Assembly: GCF_003268025.1 (NCBI RefSeq)
Contig: NZ_QLUW01000001.1
Coordinates: forward strand, 930,001-994,000
DNA from: Paenibacillus montanisoli
Lineage (GTDB): Bacteria > Bacillota > Bacilli > Paenibacillales > Paenibacillaceae
Direction of reading: 5' to 3'
DNA length: 64,000 nucleotides
Within the stretch, counting starts at the first letter, position 1, and each line of letters opens with the position of its first letter. The position numbers and the translations under genes were made by a program. Shown here piece after piece: positions 18,439-26,796 of this stretch. The notes beneath the pieces were generated by a model that was given only the letters and a program-made list of their open reading frames with translations, did not search any database and was not told the origin of the DNA.

Positions 18439-19398
18439 ATGATCCGGCTAGTGAAAAGAGAATTGAAAACGTGCTGCGAGCTGCTCTCGGAATATGAAGA
18501 CAGCGGCAAAACGGCTGCGAATCCGGTCAAGCTGCAGTTCGAAGGCGTAGGCAGCCGCGATGTATACAATATTGCCGCGCCTTTCGAGGATGAGGGCGAG
18601 CACGTTATCGCGGGCCGTGTGGAAGCCAGAGACAGCGAGCATGCGCAGCTTATGTTCTTTGTGGAGCGGGCAGGCGTGTGGACGCCCCGGGCAGGCGCGC
18701 CGGTATTCGCGCTGCAGGACCCGTTCCATACGCGCATTCATGGCGAGCTTGTGGTCGGAGGCGTGCAAATTTATCCGCATCCCGAGCGGCCGGATGCGCT
18801 CGCGTGGCGCACCGTCTTCTATAAAGGCGCCTCGATCGCAGATTTGCAGCTGTTTTTTACAGGGCCTAACGGAATGAAGGATTTGCGGCTTGTAGAGCTG
18901 AAGGATGGCTCGGTCGGCGTGTTTACCCGTCCACAGGGCGAGAAGGGCGGCCGCGGCAAGATCGGTTACGCCTGCGTGTCATCATTGAGCGGGCTGACGG
19001 TGGGGATCGTTGAGGGAGCTCCTCTGCTAGACGGCCAATTCGTCGACGCGGAATGGGGCGGAGCCAACGAGCTTCACCTGCTCGCGAACGGCATTGTCGG
19101 CGTGCTTGGTCATATTGCCTGCTTCGATGACCGAGGTGATCGCCACTATTATCCGATGGCATTCGGATTTGATCCCGTTTCCGGACGATTCACCGATATC
19201 GAGCTGATTGCCGTCCGAAACCGGTTCTTGGCCGGCGCGGCCAAGCGAACAGATCTGGTTGATGTGGTATTTAGCGGCGGTATAATCCGTAAGCCGGACG
19301 GAACGGCCGATCTGTATGCCGGCATTAGCGATGCGGAGGCACATCGGCTGACGATTGATGATCCTTTTGCGAAATATGAAGCGTTGGAGAAGACGTAA
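18439..19398 (+). CDS. DUF1861 family protein (probable beta-propeller)
   Basis: Protein of 319 aa without signal peptide, matching what is known of DUF1861 (MTP-1-like) proteins. Repeated short beta-motifs such as 'DVYNIAAPFEDEGEHVIAGRVEARD', 'KDLRLVELKDGSVGVFTRPQG' and 'RTDLVDVVFSGGI' resemble five-bladed propellers of the GH43/GH130 superfamily. GGAGGAG at 18427-18433 selects ATG 18439. Its place after the sugar importer suggests intracellular processing, for example phosphorolysis, of the imported glycan. No activity is established for it here. Confidence 0.65.
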   Translation: MIRLVKRELKTCCELLSEYEDSGKTAANPVKLQFEGVGSRDVYNIAAPFEDEGEHVIAGRVEARDSEHAQLMFFVERAGVWTPRAGAPVFALQDPFHTRIHGELVVGGVQIYPHPERPDALAWRTVFYKGASIADLQLFFTGPNGMKDLRLVELKDGSVGVFTRPQGEKGGRGKIGYACVSSLSGLTVGIVEGAPLLDGQFVDAEWGGANELHLLANGIVGVLGHIACFDDRGDRHYYPMAFGFDPVSGRFTDIELIAVRNRFLAGAAKRTDLVDVVFSGGIIRKPDGTADLYAGISDAEAHRLTIDDPFAKYEALEKT

Positions 19399-19405
19399 AC
19401 CGAAA

Positions 19406-19456
19406 GAAAGCGGCAGCCTGGGACGAGATGCTCAAGTCCCTGGCTGCCGCGTTTTA
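19406..19456. terminator. Bidirectional terminator
   Basis: AGCGGCAGCC and GGGAC pair with GTCCC and GGCTGCCGC, with A-rich and T-rich flanks. It lies between convergent genes. Confidence 0.75.
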
Positions 19457-19462
19457 TTCCCA

Positions 19463-20452
19463 TTATTTCTTCTGGACGACCGGCATCATCATGCCGTTGT
19501 CCATTCCCATCATGCTGACGCTGCTGCCATCGGCATCGTCGCCTTCGTACAGGTACACCTCGGTGCCGAATACAGGCTCCGCATAAGGGAGGTGCGTGCG
19601 GCCCCGGGCGAGAATTTGGCGGTAGTTGCCGGAATCGCCCTCGAAGCCGTCATGGTCCCATGGCACCCAGGAGCGGGCGTTGCAATAGTGGCACACATAC
19701 GAGCGGCGGAAGCGGTCCGTCGTCTTGTTCGGATAGGACCGGTGAAGCAGATGCGAGTGGAAGAACAGCACGTCGCCCGGCTGCAGCGGCACGGAAATAG
19801 GCGGCGGATAGTTCGCGACCACCTTCGAAAGCGTGTTCACCTCGTCGTCGAGATGGCTGACGTTGCTCACGCTGTTTAAATTCGAGAAGGCATCCAGCGC
19901 GTGCACGTTGCCGCCGCCGATCTCGGCCGGCGGATAGATCGGCTCATGGTTGGAGCCCGGCACGACCCAGAGGCAGCCATTCTCTTCATCGGCATCTTCA
20001 AGGGCGATCCATGCGCCGATAAGCGTATCGGGATGCGTCTTGATATAGCATGCATCCTGATGCCAGCCTTGGCCGCCGCGGCCCGGCGGATTCAGGAACA
20101 TCATCGATTGCACGGCATAGACATCCGGCCCGATGAGCGCCTCGGTGACGTCCAGGATGCGCGGGTTCAGCATGCCGCGCTCGGCGGCCGGCTCTTTGCG
20201 GGAAAGCATGTGCACGCGCGTCGCTTGTTTAAACTCTTCGCTCAACGGATCGTCACCGCCGAAATTGATGCCCGGATTTTTGTTCTGGTTACGCGTTTTT
20301 TCAGCAAGCTCATAGAGCTCGGCGATGTCTTCTTTTGACACAAGACCTTTGACGATCAAATAGCCATTGCGCTGGTAATGCGCATATTCTTCAACACTGA
20401 CCAAGTAGCGGTCATCCCGTTCGCGGGACTTAGGCGTATAGTAGGTTGCCAT
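19463..20452 (-). CDS. Phytanoyl-CoA dioxygenase family protein
   Basis: Fe(II)/2-oxoglutarate-dependent oxygenase of 329 aa. The metal triad is visible as H131-x-D133 (WHQDACY) and H237 (HSHLLHRS). A downstream Arg in FRRSYVCHYC probably binds 2-oxoglutarate. The 'GAWIALEDADEENGCLWVVPGSN' strand is typical of the family. The ATG has a GGAGGA-type site just upstream on the minus strand. It lies directly downstream of the AraC gene in the same orientation. Bacterial members hydroxylate diverse small molecules; the substrate is unknown. Confidence 0.85.
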   Translation of the reverse strand: MATYYTPKSRERDDRYLVSVEEYAHYQRNGYLIVKGLVSKEDIAELYELAEKTRNQNKNPGINFGGDDPLSEEFKQATRVHMLSRKEPAAERGMLNPRILDVTEALIGPDVYAVQSMMFLNPPGRGGQGWHQDACYIKTHPDTLIGAWIALEDADEENGCLWVVPGSNHEPIYPPAEIGGGNVHALDAFSNLNSVSNVSHLDDEVNTLSKVVANYPPPISVPLQPGDVLFFHSHLLHRSYPNKTTDRFRRSYVCHYCNARSWVPWDHDGFEGDSGNYRQILARGRTHLPYAEPVFGTEVYLYEGDDADGSSVSMMGMDNGMMMPVVQKK

Positions 20453-20545
20453 CGTGTATATTCCTCCAGTAGAGAAGTTGATATGCTTTCATTTTGCTAT
20501 AGTCCGAGAACGGTTTCAATGGAGCGAACACGATAATCGGTGTGT

Positions 20546-21445
20546 TTATTTGATATCCGGATTCACGACGACATGGCGGTTGACGAACGAACGGCCCGGA
20601 TCGGCGCCAATGTCGGCATGCCGGAAGATCGGTTCCTTGCAGCGCTCCATATATTCAGTCGCGGTCATGCCGCGAATGCGTTTATACATTTTCGAAAAAT
20701 GATGCTCGTCTCCGAAGCCGGCCAAGTACGCGATTTGCTTCACGGTCCCCGCCCCCTTCATCATCAGCTCCTCCGCGCGGTGCAGCCTGCGTTCGAGCAG
20801 CATACGCTTCGGAGAAATACCCACCGCAGCCACGAACATGCGAGTAAAATGCTCATGCGACCAGCCGGATTGCCTCGCGATGCTCTCGATCGTCAACGGC
20901 TCGGCCAGATGCTCCTCGATATACGCGATGCTGTTGGCGATTTGAACGGGGTAGCTGCTGACCGCGAACTCAGGCGTTTTGTCGGCGTAGGCGGCCAGCT
21001 CTTCCAGCGCGGCGGCGAGAAGCGCCGTCAGCCTGCGCCGCCAGTGGTGGGATTGATGGTTCGCCACGACGACGATCTGGCTCATGAGCGCGGCAACCAG
21101 GCTGATGTGCTTGGCCGGTACGATGTCATGGCTCCCGAGCAGCGCGGCAAATCGAGGATCCTTGTTTCGCAGCGAGTCATAGTCGAAATGGACGAATTGG
21201 TGCCGGACGTTACGCTCGCGGTCAAAGAGATAGCGGTGGGAGACGCCCGGCTGCGTCAGCAGGAAGCAAGGCGAATCGAGCAGCTGCGCCGTGCCTTCCA
21301 CCTCGTAAACCGTATCAGTCCCCTCCGGAAAATAGACCAGCTCAAAGTCGTCGATCTTACGCGGACCGAGCGTGTGACCGCCGGCCTGCAAGATAATATC
21401 GCCGATGCTGTTGATGACCGGCCATCCGCTCTGATTAGGCGGCAT
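20546..21445 (-). CDS. AraC-family transcriptional regulator
   Basis: Regulator of about 299 aa. The cupin-type N-terminus (FELVYFPEGTDTVYEVEGTAQLLDSPCFLLTQPGVSH) is followed by the AraC DNA-binding domain (LTIESIARQSGWSHEHFTRMFVAAVG; VKQIAYLAGFGDEHHFSKMYKRIRG). A GTG three codons upstream (21454) is also open, but the GAAGGAAGGA site fits ATG 21445 better. The dioxygenase gene lies 93 bp downstream on the same strand and is its probable target. Confidence 0.85.
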   Translation of the reverse strand: MPPNQSGWPVINSIGDIILQAGGHTLGPRKIDDFELVYFPEGTDTVYEVEGTAQLLDSPCFLLTQPGVSHRYLFDRERNVRHQFVHFDYDSLRNKDPRFAALLGSHDIVPAKHISLVAALMSQIVVVANHQSHHWRRRLTALLAAALEELAAYADKTPEFAVSSYPVQIANSIAYIEEHLAEPLTIESIARQSGWSHEHFTRMFVAAVGISPKRMLLERRLHRAEELMMKGAGTVKQIAYLAGFGDEHHFSKMYKRIRGMTATEYMERCKEPIFRHADIGADPGRSFVNRHVVVNPDIK

Positions 21446-21621
21446 GCGGAGCACATCCTTCCTTCGCTCACGCGCGGCTTGGCGCGCTAGCGGGCTCTTT
21501 GGGTTTATTATTGCCGAGACGCGGGGGGCGGCGCAATAGAATCCTTCTCGCGTATAGCTGCCTTTCTACGAATTTTGGAGTTGAAATTGTACACCGGGCG
21601 AGCTATAGTGAAAGTAGAGTA

Positions 21622-21656
21622 GGTTTATTATACAGAAGTTGGTTTACTATACAGAA
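21622..21656 (+). promoter_or_regulatory. Tandem 16-bp direct repeats before the IclR gene
   Basis: GGTTTATTATACAGAA (21622-21637) and GGTTTACTATACAGAA (21641-21656) differ at one base and are spaced 19 bp start-to-start. They end 18 bp before the IclR start, a good position for autoregulation. An in-frame TTG inside the second copy is not the start because it has no ribosome site. Confidence 0.5.
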
Positions 21657-21674
21657 CTAGATGAGGCGATCAGC

Positions 21675-22436
21675 GTGTCTGAGGAACGCAAATACTGGGT
21701 GCCGGCCTTGGAAAAGGCGGATAAGGTGCTGGCTATGATTGCGAAGGATCCGGCCAAGCATAAGCTGATCGATTTATCGAAACGGCTTGAGATCAACAAG
21801 AGCTCGATGTTTTCGCTGCTCGGCACGATGGAGGCGCTCGGTTGGGTGAAGCGGGCGGCGGCAGGCGATACGTACGCGCTCGGTCACGCATTTGCCGAAT
21901 TCGGCTCCTCGTACCTGAAGCAGTATGACCTGCATCAGCACTTCCAGGACGAAGCGGCTCCGGTTCGCGACCGGCTGCAGGAGACGGTTCAGCTGGCGAG
22001 GCTTGCAGGCGATCAAGTGCTGTACTTGGGCAAAATGGAAGCGGTATCGCCAGTTCGGCTGCATTCCGAGCCGGGCATGCGGCTGCCGGCCTATGTAACG
22101 GCGCTCGGCAAAACGATGCTCGCCCAGCTAAGCCGGGAAGAGCTGCTGGCACTCTATCCGCAGCCCGAGCTGACGAAGCTGACGCCCTATACGATCGGCC
22201 ACCGCGACGAATTGTTCGCGCAGCTGGACGCGATCCGCGAGCAAGGCTATGCCATGGACGACCAGGAGTCCGTCATGGGCTTCCGCTGCGTGGCGGCGCC
22301 GATCCGTTCAGGCGGGGGCGAAATGGCTGCTGTCAGCTGTTCCATGCTGCTGCACCAGTGGGAAGTCAAAGCCGCGGAGGCAAGGGACGAGATGATCGGC
22401 CTGGCGGAGCGGCTATCGGTACCAACCAACACATAG
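21675..22436 (+). CDS. IclR-family transcriptional regulator
   Basis: Regulator of 253 aa. The N-terminal winged helix-turn-helix (KLIDLSKRLEINKSSMFSLLGTMEALGWV) is followed by a GAF-like effector domain (VQLARLAGDQVLYLGKMEA…; LPAYVTALGKTMLAQLS, the IclR signature). GAGGCGAT about 8 nt upstream supports the GTG at 21675. The SDR gene starts 12 bp after the stop, so it heads the SDR-FAH operon and probably responds to a pathway intermediate. Confidence 0.9.
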   Translation: MSEERKYWVPALEKADKVLAMIAKDPAKHKLIDLSKRLEINKSSMFSLLGTMEALGWVKRAAAGDTYALGHAFAEFGSSYLKQYDLHQHFQDEAAPVRDRLQETVQLARLAGDQVLYLGKMEAVSPVRLHSEPGMRLPAYVTALGKTMLAQLSREELLALYPQPELTKLTPYTIGHRDELFAQLDAIREQGYAMDDQESVMGFRCVAAPIRSGGGEMAAVSCSMLLHQWEVKAAEARDEMIGLAERLSVPTNT

Positions 22437-22448
22437 GGAGATGAGAGA

Positions 22449-23222
22449 ATGCGTCTGCAAAACAAAGTAATTCTCATTACAGGTTCGGGCTCCGGCATCG
22501 GCAAGAGCACGGCGCTGCTGTTTGCGCGCGAAGGCGCGAAGCTTGTGATCAACGATCTGTCCGAGCAGCATGGAACGGAAACGGTTCGTGAAATCCAAGA
22601 AGCGGGCGGGGAAGCGATCTTCATTCGCGCGGACGTCACGAATCCGGCTGAAGTTTCCGCGATGGTCGATCGAGTTATCGCGACATACGGCGTCATCGAC
22701 GTCCTCTTCAACAATGCGGGCATCAGCGGCGTCGGCGTGCTGCATGAAATCGAGCCGGAAACGTGGGACCGCGTCATGAACGTCAATATCCGCGGCGTCT
22801 TCCTGCCAAGCAAATACGTCATCCCGCACATGATCGAACGCCGTTCGGGCTCCATCATCAATATGTCTTCCTGCATCGCGGAGATCGGACTTGCCCGCCG
22901 CGCCTCTTATGCCGCAACGAAAGGCGCCGTGCTTGCGCTTACGAAGTCCATGCAAGTGGATTACGCGCAATACAACATCCGCGTTAACGCGCTTCTGCCA
23001 GGAACCATCATGACCCCGTTCGTCGAAAATTACTTGAAAACGTCCTATGCCGACCCGGCTGCAGCCATCGAAGGGCTGAAGAAGCGCCAGCTGAGTGAAG
23101 AACTCGGTTTGCCGGAGGATGTCGCCAAGGCCGCCCTGTTCCTTGCATCGGACGAATCGTCGTTCGTGATGGGTGCGCCTCTCTACGTAGACGGCGGCGT
23201 CGTATTTGGGAAGAACGCTTAA
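22449..23222 (+). CDS. SDR-family dehydrogenase, candidate 2-keto-3-deoxy-L-fuconate dehydrogenase
   Basis: Classical short-chain dehydrogenase of 257 aa: TGSGSGIG at 11-18 (cofactor loop), NNAG at 88-91, and the catalytic Ser140/141-Tyr154-Lys158 (YAATK). GGGAG overlaps the upstream stop. The downstream fumarylacetoacetate-hydrolase gene and the nearby lactonase-type amidohydrolase match the enzyme set of the non-phosphorylating L-fucose/L-rhamnose pathway, where an SDR oxidises 2-keto-3-deoxy-L-fuconate. The SDR fold is certain; the substrate is inferred from context. Confidence 0.85.
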   Translation: MRLQNKVILITGSGSGIGKSTALLFAREGAKLVINDLSEQHGTETVREIQEAGGEAIFIRADVTNPAEVSAMVDRVIATYGVIDVLFNNAGISGVGVLHEIEPETWDRVMNVNIRGVFLPSKYVIPHMIERRSGSIINMSSCIAEIGLARRASYAATKGAVLALTKSMQVDYAQYNIRVNALLPGTIMTPFVENYLKTSYADPAAAIEGLKKRQLSEELGLPEDVAKAALFLASDESSFVMGAPLYVDGGVVFGKNA

Positions 23223-23270
23223 CAGCGGCATTATTTTCACAATAAACCATATTGGAGGGCTATCGAACTC

Positions 23271-24179
23271 ATGAAACTCATTAGCATTTCTAAGCAAGGC
23301 CGCAACGCGCTTGGCGTCGTAACGGAAAGAGGAGTCGTGGATGTAGAGGCAGCGCTGCAAGCAGGAGCTGGCGGCCATAACGCTGAAGTGCCGTCGACTG
23401 TGACGGCCGTCATCGAAGGCGGAGACGCTGCATTGGCGTCGCTGCGCGGTTATATAGGTTCCCTGCAGCTCGCAGGCGGGGAATCGTTTCTTCGCCAGGA
23501 AAGCGAAATCGAATGGGGACCGTGCGTCACGCATCCGAACAAAATCATCTGCATCGGCCTGAACTACCGGAAGCATGCGGAGGAAACGAACGCGCCGATC
23601 CCGGCTTATCCGATTCTGTTCAACAAATTCAACAATACGTTGACTGGCCACCTCAAGGATATCGCGGTGCCTAAGGTGACGGAGAAGCTTGATTATGAAG
23701 CGGAGCTCGTCATCGTGATCGGCAAGAAAGCAAAATACGTGGCTAAAGAAGATGCGCTCAGCCACGTATTCGGTTACTGCGCCGTTAACGACCTGTCGGC
23801 GCGCGACCTGCAGCTTCGCACGCAGCAATGGCTGCTTGGCAAGTCGTGCGACGATTTCAGCCCGCTCGGGCCGTATCTGGTAACGGCGGACGAAGTCGGC
23901 AACCCGAACGACCTGTGGATCAAGTCGACCGTGAACGGCGAAGTGCGTCAATCGTCCAACACGTCGGATATGATTTTCCGCTGTGACGAGATCGTCAGCT
24001 ATGTGTCGCAGCATATGACGCTCGTGCCTGGCGATATCATTCTGACGGGAACGCCGGAAGGGGTCGTGCTCGGTTTGCCGCCGGAGCAGCAGGTCTACCT
24101 GAAGCCGGGCGACGAAGTGACGATTGAGATCGAGAAGCTTGGCGCATTGACGAACCGTTTTGTCGCGGATGTGCAATAA
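23271..24179 (+). CDS. Fumarylacetoacetate hydrolase family protein, candidate diketo-deoxy-sugar-acid hydrolase
   Basis: Protein of 302 aa with the FAH C-terminal fold. The metal-binding acids are in KLDYEAELVIVIGKKA (two Glu) and NDLSARDLQ. GKSCDDFSPLGPYLVT and VPGDIILTGTPEGV are family hallmarks. GGAGGG at 23254-23259 precedes the ATG. Beside an SDR and a sugar-lactonase-like gene the likeliest role is cleavage of 2,4-diketo-3-deoxy-L-fuconate or -rhamnonate to pyruvate and lactate or similar. Aromatic-degradation FAH roles are less supported by context. Confidence 0.85.
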   Translation: MKLISISKQGRNALGVVTERGVVDVEAALQAGAGGHNAEVPSTVTAVIEGGDAALASLRGYIGSLQLAGGESFLRQESEIEWGPCVTHPNKIICIGLNYRKHAEETNAPIPAYPILFNKFNNTLTGHLKDIAVPKVTEKLDYEAELVIVIGKKAKYVAKEDALSHVFGYCAVNDLSARDLQLRTQQWLLGKSCDDFSPLGPYLVTADEVGNPNDLWIKSTVNGEVRQSSNTSDMIFRCDEIVSYVSQHMTLVPGDIILTGTPEGVVLGLPPEQQVYLKPGDEVTIEIEKLGALTNRFVADVQ

Positions 24180-24180
24180 A

Positions 24181-24214
24181 CGAGAAAAGGAGTGCGCATG
24201 CACTCCTTTTCTCG
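24181..24214. terminator. Bidirectional terminator
   Basis: CGAGAAAAGGAGTGC and its exact complement GCACTCCTTTTCTCG flank a GCAT loop. It serves both the FAH gene and the convergent EEP gene. Confidence 0.8.
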
Positions 24215-24218
24215 TGGA

Positions 24219-24989
24219 TTAACGAGGGGAAATCTCCGCCGTAACCGGATAATGGTCGGAAGGATAGCGGCCGTTATACGTCCGGCGGTCGACTTGAACC
24301 GATGCGACCGATGCGTTTGGGGTAACCCAGATATAGTCGATCGGTTCGCCTTCTTCGCCGCCTTGAAAGGCGTGGAATGTTCTTCCGATGTCCGCCGGAT
24401 CTTCAAGTGATGCGTAAGCGTTAACGAGCCCCAGCTCATTCAGGCATGCGACGACATCGCTGTCCGGCTCGCAATTGAAATCGCCCGTCAAAACGGCGGG
24501 AATGATGCCGCCGAGCGCTGCGGATTGCTTCATCCGGTCGGCGATCAGCCGGACCCCGCTCGTTCTCGCTTCGGCGCTGACGTGATCCAGATGGGTATTG
24601 TAAACGATCCATTCCTGGCCATTCGCTTCGCGCAGCTTCACCCAAGTGCACATCCGGGGACATGCGGTATTCCAGCTCATATGCCCGAGCTGCTCCGGCT
24701 GTTCGGACAGACCGAAATGGCCGCTTTCCACCGGCTTCAGCTTGTCCGTGCGATAGAAGACGGCGCAGTATTCGCCGTCGAGCTCTCCTGTTCGGCTAAT
24801 GCCCACCCAGCTGTAAGCCGGCAGCTGCGCATGCAGATCCTGCAGCATCGCATTCGTGCCTTCCTGTGTTCCGACGACGTCGGCATTCGCCTGCTTAATG
24901 GCTTCTGCCGCCTCCTGAATCCGGTACGGCCAAGCGTTGTCGCCGTCGCTTGCGACGTGGACGCGCAGGTTGAACGTCATGATTTTCAT
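24219..24989 (-). CDS. Endonuclease/exonuclease/phosphatase-fold family protein
   Basis: Protein of 256 aa of the EEP superfamily. Visible motifs are MTFNLRV at the N-terminus, GTQEG (metal Glu), TGDFNCEPDS (Asp/Asn) and the C-terminal SDHYPV (Asp-His pair). Small bacterial members act on phosphodiesters or phosphate monoesters; the substrate here is unknown. CCTCC at 25000-25004 (minus-strand site) selects ATG 24989 over a longer open frame to 25082. It is divergent from the lactonase-like gene. Confidence 0.82.
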   Translation of the reverse strand: MKIMTFNLRVHVASDGDNAWPYRIQEAAEAIKQANADVVGTQEGTNAMLQDLHAQLPAYSWVGISRTGELDGEYCAVFYRTDKLKPVESGHFGLSEQPEQLGHMSWNTACPRMCTWVKLREANGQEWIVYNTHLDHVSAEARTSGVRLIADRMKQSAALGGIIPAVLTGDFNCEPDSDVVACLNELGLVNAYASLEDPADIGRTFHAFQGGEEGEPIDYIWVTPNASVASVQVDRRTYNGRYPSDHYPVTAEISPR

Positions 24990-25107
24990 CGTTTCATATC
25001 CTCCAATCGGTATTGGCATGAATAAGGAATCGAACCAAAATATAACATGCAAGCGCTTCAGCCCACAACCGTTTTCATTCATTTAAATTGAGAGGTGCAG
25101 AAAAGCC

Positions 25108-25953
25108 ATGATCAAAATCGATGCCCATCAGCATTATTGGAAGCTGGACCGCGGCGATTACGGCTGGTTGACGCCGAAGGCCGGCCCGGTTCTTTACCGC
25201 GATTATGCGCCGGAGGATTTGGAGCCCGCGCTGGCGCAAGCCGGCGTCGCGCGCACGATCGTCGTCCAAGCGGCGGCGACTCACGAGGAAACAGCCTACA
25301 TGCTGCAGCTTAGCGATACGACGGAATCGATTGCCGGGGTCGTAGGCTGGTTAGATGTTCACGATCCGAATTGGCGGAGCGTCCTGGAAGGCTTCCGCAA
25401 GCATCCGAAGTTTGCCGGCATTCGCATCATGATTCAAGATATGCAGGATCCTTACGAGAGCCATCACCCGAATTCGCTGGAGGCGCTTCGTTACTTAGCG
25501 GAGATCATGCTGCCTGTCGATCTGCTCATCACGAGCGGTCAGCTGCCGGCTACGATCGAGCTGCTCCGGCAGGTGCCTGGGCTGCACGCCGTTATTGACC
25601 ATATCGGCAAGCCGCAAATCCGCGAAGGCATCTTCGAGCCTTGGGCCAGCCTGATCAGCGAGATCGCGAAGTCGCATCCCGGCGTGTACTGCAAGCTGTC
25701 CGGCATGCTGACCGAAGCGGCGCACGACGATTGGAAGCCGGAGCAGTTTACGGCCTACGTGAGGCATATCGTCGAGGCGTTCGGGACGGAGCGCATCATG
25801 TTCGGAAGCGACTGGCCGGTCTGCCTGTTGGCGGGAAGCTATCAGGACGTATGCGACGTGTTGGAAGCGGCGCTGCCGTCATCGCTCAGCGAACGGGAGC
25901 GAGAGGCTCTATACGGCGGCAATGCGGCTTCATTCTACAAGCTGGCTTTGTAA
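25108..25953 (+). CDS. Amidohydrolase, L-fuconolactonase/rhamnonolactonase-like
   Basis: TIM-barrel hydrolase of 281 aa in the COG3618 group. The N-terminal H7-x-H9 (DAHQHYW) binds metal. The DHIGKPQI and FGSDWPVCLL motifs supply the later His and Asp. GAGAGGTG at 25090-25097 gives a 10-nt spacer to ATG. This group hydrolyses sugar-acid lactones such as L-fucono-1,5-lactone and L-rhamnono-lactone. The neighbouring SDR and FAH genes make that function likely; a pyrone-dicarboxylate lactonase role is the main alternative. Confidence 0.78.
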   Translation: MIKIDAHQHYWKLDRGDYGWLTPKAGPVLYRDYAPEDLEPALAQAGVARTIVVQAAATHEETAYMLQLSDTTESIAGVVGWLDVHDPNWRSVLEGFRKHPKFAGIRIMIQDMQDPYESHHPNSLEALRYLAEIMLPVDLLITSGQLPATIELLRQVPGLHAVIDHIGKPQIREGIFEPWASLISEIAKSHPGVYCKLSGMLTEAAHDDWKPEQFTAYVRHIVEAFGTERIMFGSDWPVCLLAGSYQDVCDVLEAALPSSLSEREREALYGGNAASFYKLAL

Positions 25954-25963
25954 TAAGAATCGC

Positions 25964-26016
25964 AAAACCTTGGGGCAGCTAAAATCTTGATGACTAGCCT
26001 CCCAAGGTTTTTTTTC
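25964..26016 (+). terminator. Rho-independent terminator
   Basis: AAAACCTTGGG pairs with CCCAAGGTTTT across a 24-nt loop and is followed by a further run of T. Confidence 0.8.
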
Positions 26017-26036
26017 GTTTATCGGGCTGTGGGCGG

Positions 26037-26081
26037 TTGACAGTATCTCCTCTACTTCGTATAGTCGAAATGGACTATACG
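26037..26081 (+). promoter_or_regulatory. PadR promoter with overlapping operator
   Basis: TTGACA (26037-26042) and TATAGT (26060-26065) are spaced 17 bp, a near-ideal sigma-A promoter. The -10 lies inside a perfect inverted repeat CGTATAGTC-N6-GACTATACG (26058-26081). A repressor bound there would block RNA polymerase, so autorepression by PadR is strongly suggested. Confidence 0.75.
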
Positions 26082-26112
26082 AGTATGAATCGGTTTTAAG
26101 GAGTGGTGAGGG

Positions 26113-26739
26113 ATGGCCAAACGAAAAGTGACGAACATGCTGGCATTGGCGGTCCTGTCGCTGCTTAACGAACGGCCCATGCATCCGTATGAGATCGCCG
26201 CAACGATGAAGCAGCGCGGCATCCCTGACGTGATCAAGCTCAATAACGGATCGCTTTACTCGGTGGTGGAATCGCTGCTCAAGCACAAGTGGATCGTGCC
26301 GATCGAGACGCAGCGGGAAGGAAAGCATCCGGAAAGGACGATTTACGCGCCGACGGATGCAGGGGTTGCCGAGTTTCACGATTGGATCCGGGAGCTGATC
26401 GATTCGCCGGTGAAGGAGTATCCGCAGTTTCCTGCGGCGCTTTCGTTCATCGGACATATTTCGCCGAAGGAAACGGTGGCGCTGCTCGAGCAGCGGAGGG
26501 CCTTCCTGCAGAAGGACGTGGTGCAGCGCCGGGCCGGCAATGCGTTCGCGGTATCGAAAGGGCTTGCCCGCATTTTCATTATCGAGCAGGAGTATATCGT
26601 GAACCAGCTGGAAGCGGAGTTGGCATGGCTTGAGGCGTTCATTCGCGACATCAAGGGGGGCGGCCTCACCAAGCTTCAGGAGGGGGCGCAGGTATGGATC
26701 GATACGACGCCTGGTTCGGAAGACGGCAATCAAACATGA
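26113..26739 (+). CDS. PadR-family transcriptional regulator
   Basis: Repressor of 208 aa with the PadR winged helix (MLALAVLSLLNERPMHPYEIAATMKQRG… NNGSLYSVVESLLKHKWI) and a C-terminal helical dimerisation half. AAGGAGTGGTGAGG lies upstream. The MFS gene begins 57 bp downstream, so it probably controls its own transcription and that of the exporter, as multidrug-responsive PadR proteins do. Confidence 0.88.
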   Translation: MAKRKVTNMLALAVLSLLNERPMHPYEIAATMKQRGIPDVIKLNNGSLYSVVESLLKHKWIVPIETQREGKHPERTIYAPTDAGVAEFHDWIRELIDSPVKEYPQFPAALSFIGHISPKETVALLEQRRAFLQKDVVQRRAGNAFAVSKGLARIFIIEQEYIVNQLEAELAWLEAFIRDIKGGGLTKLQEGAQVWIDTTPGSEDGNQT

Positions 26740-26796
26740 CAGACTGGAAGTCTGGAAAGAGCAAAGACGATTCTAATGTGGAGGGAAAACGTCAAA

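Noticed and set aside
22413..24203. 596-codon minus-strand frame over the SDR and FAH genes
   Set aside because: Antisense shadow: both plus-strand genes show catalytic motifs and ribosome sites, while this product has none.
25048..25061. cre-like AAGCGCTT before the lactonase gene
   Set aside because: Only the central 8 bp fit; the outer bases differ at four of the defining positions.
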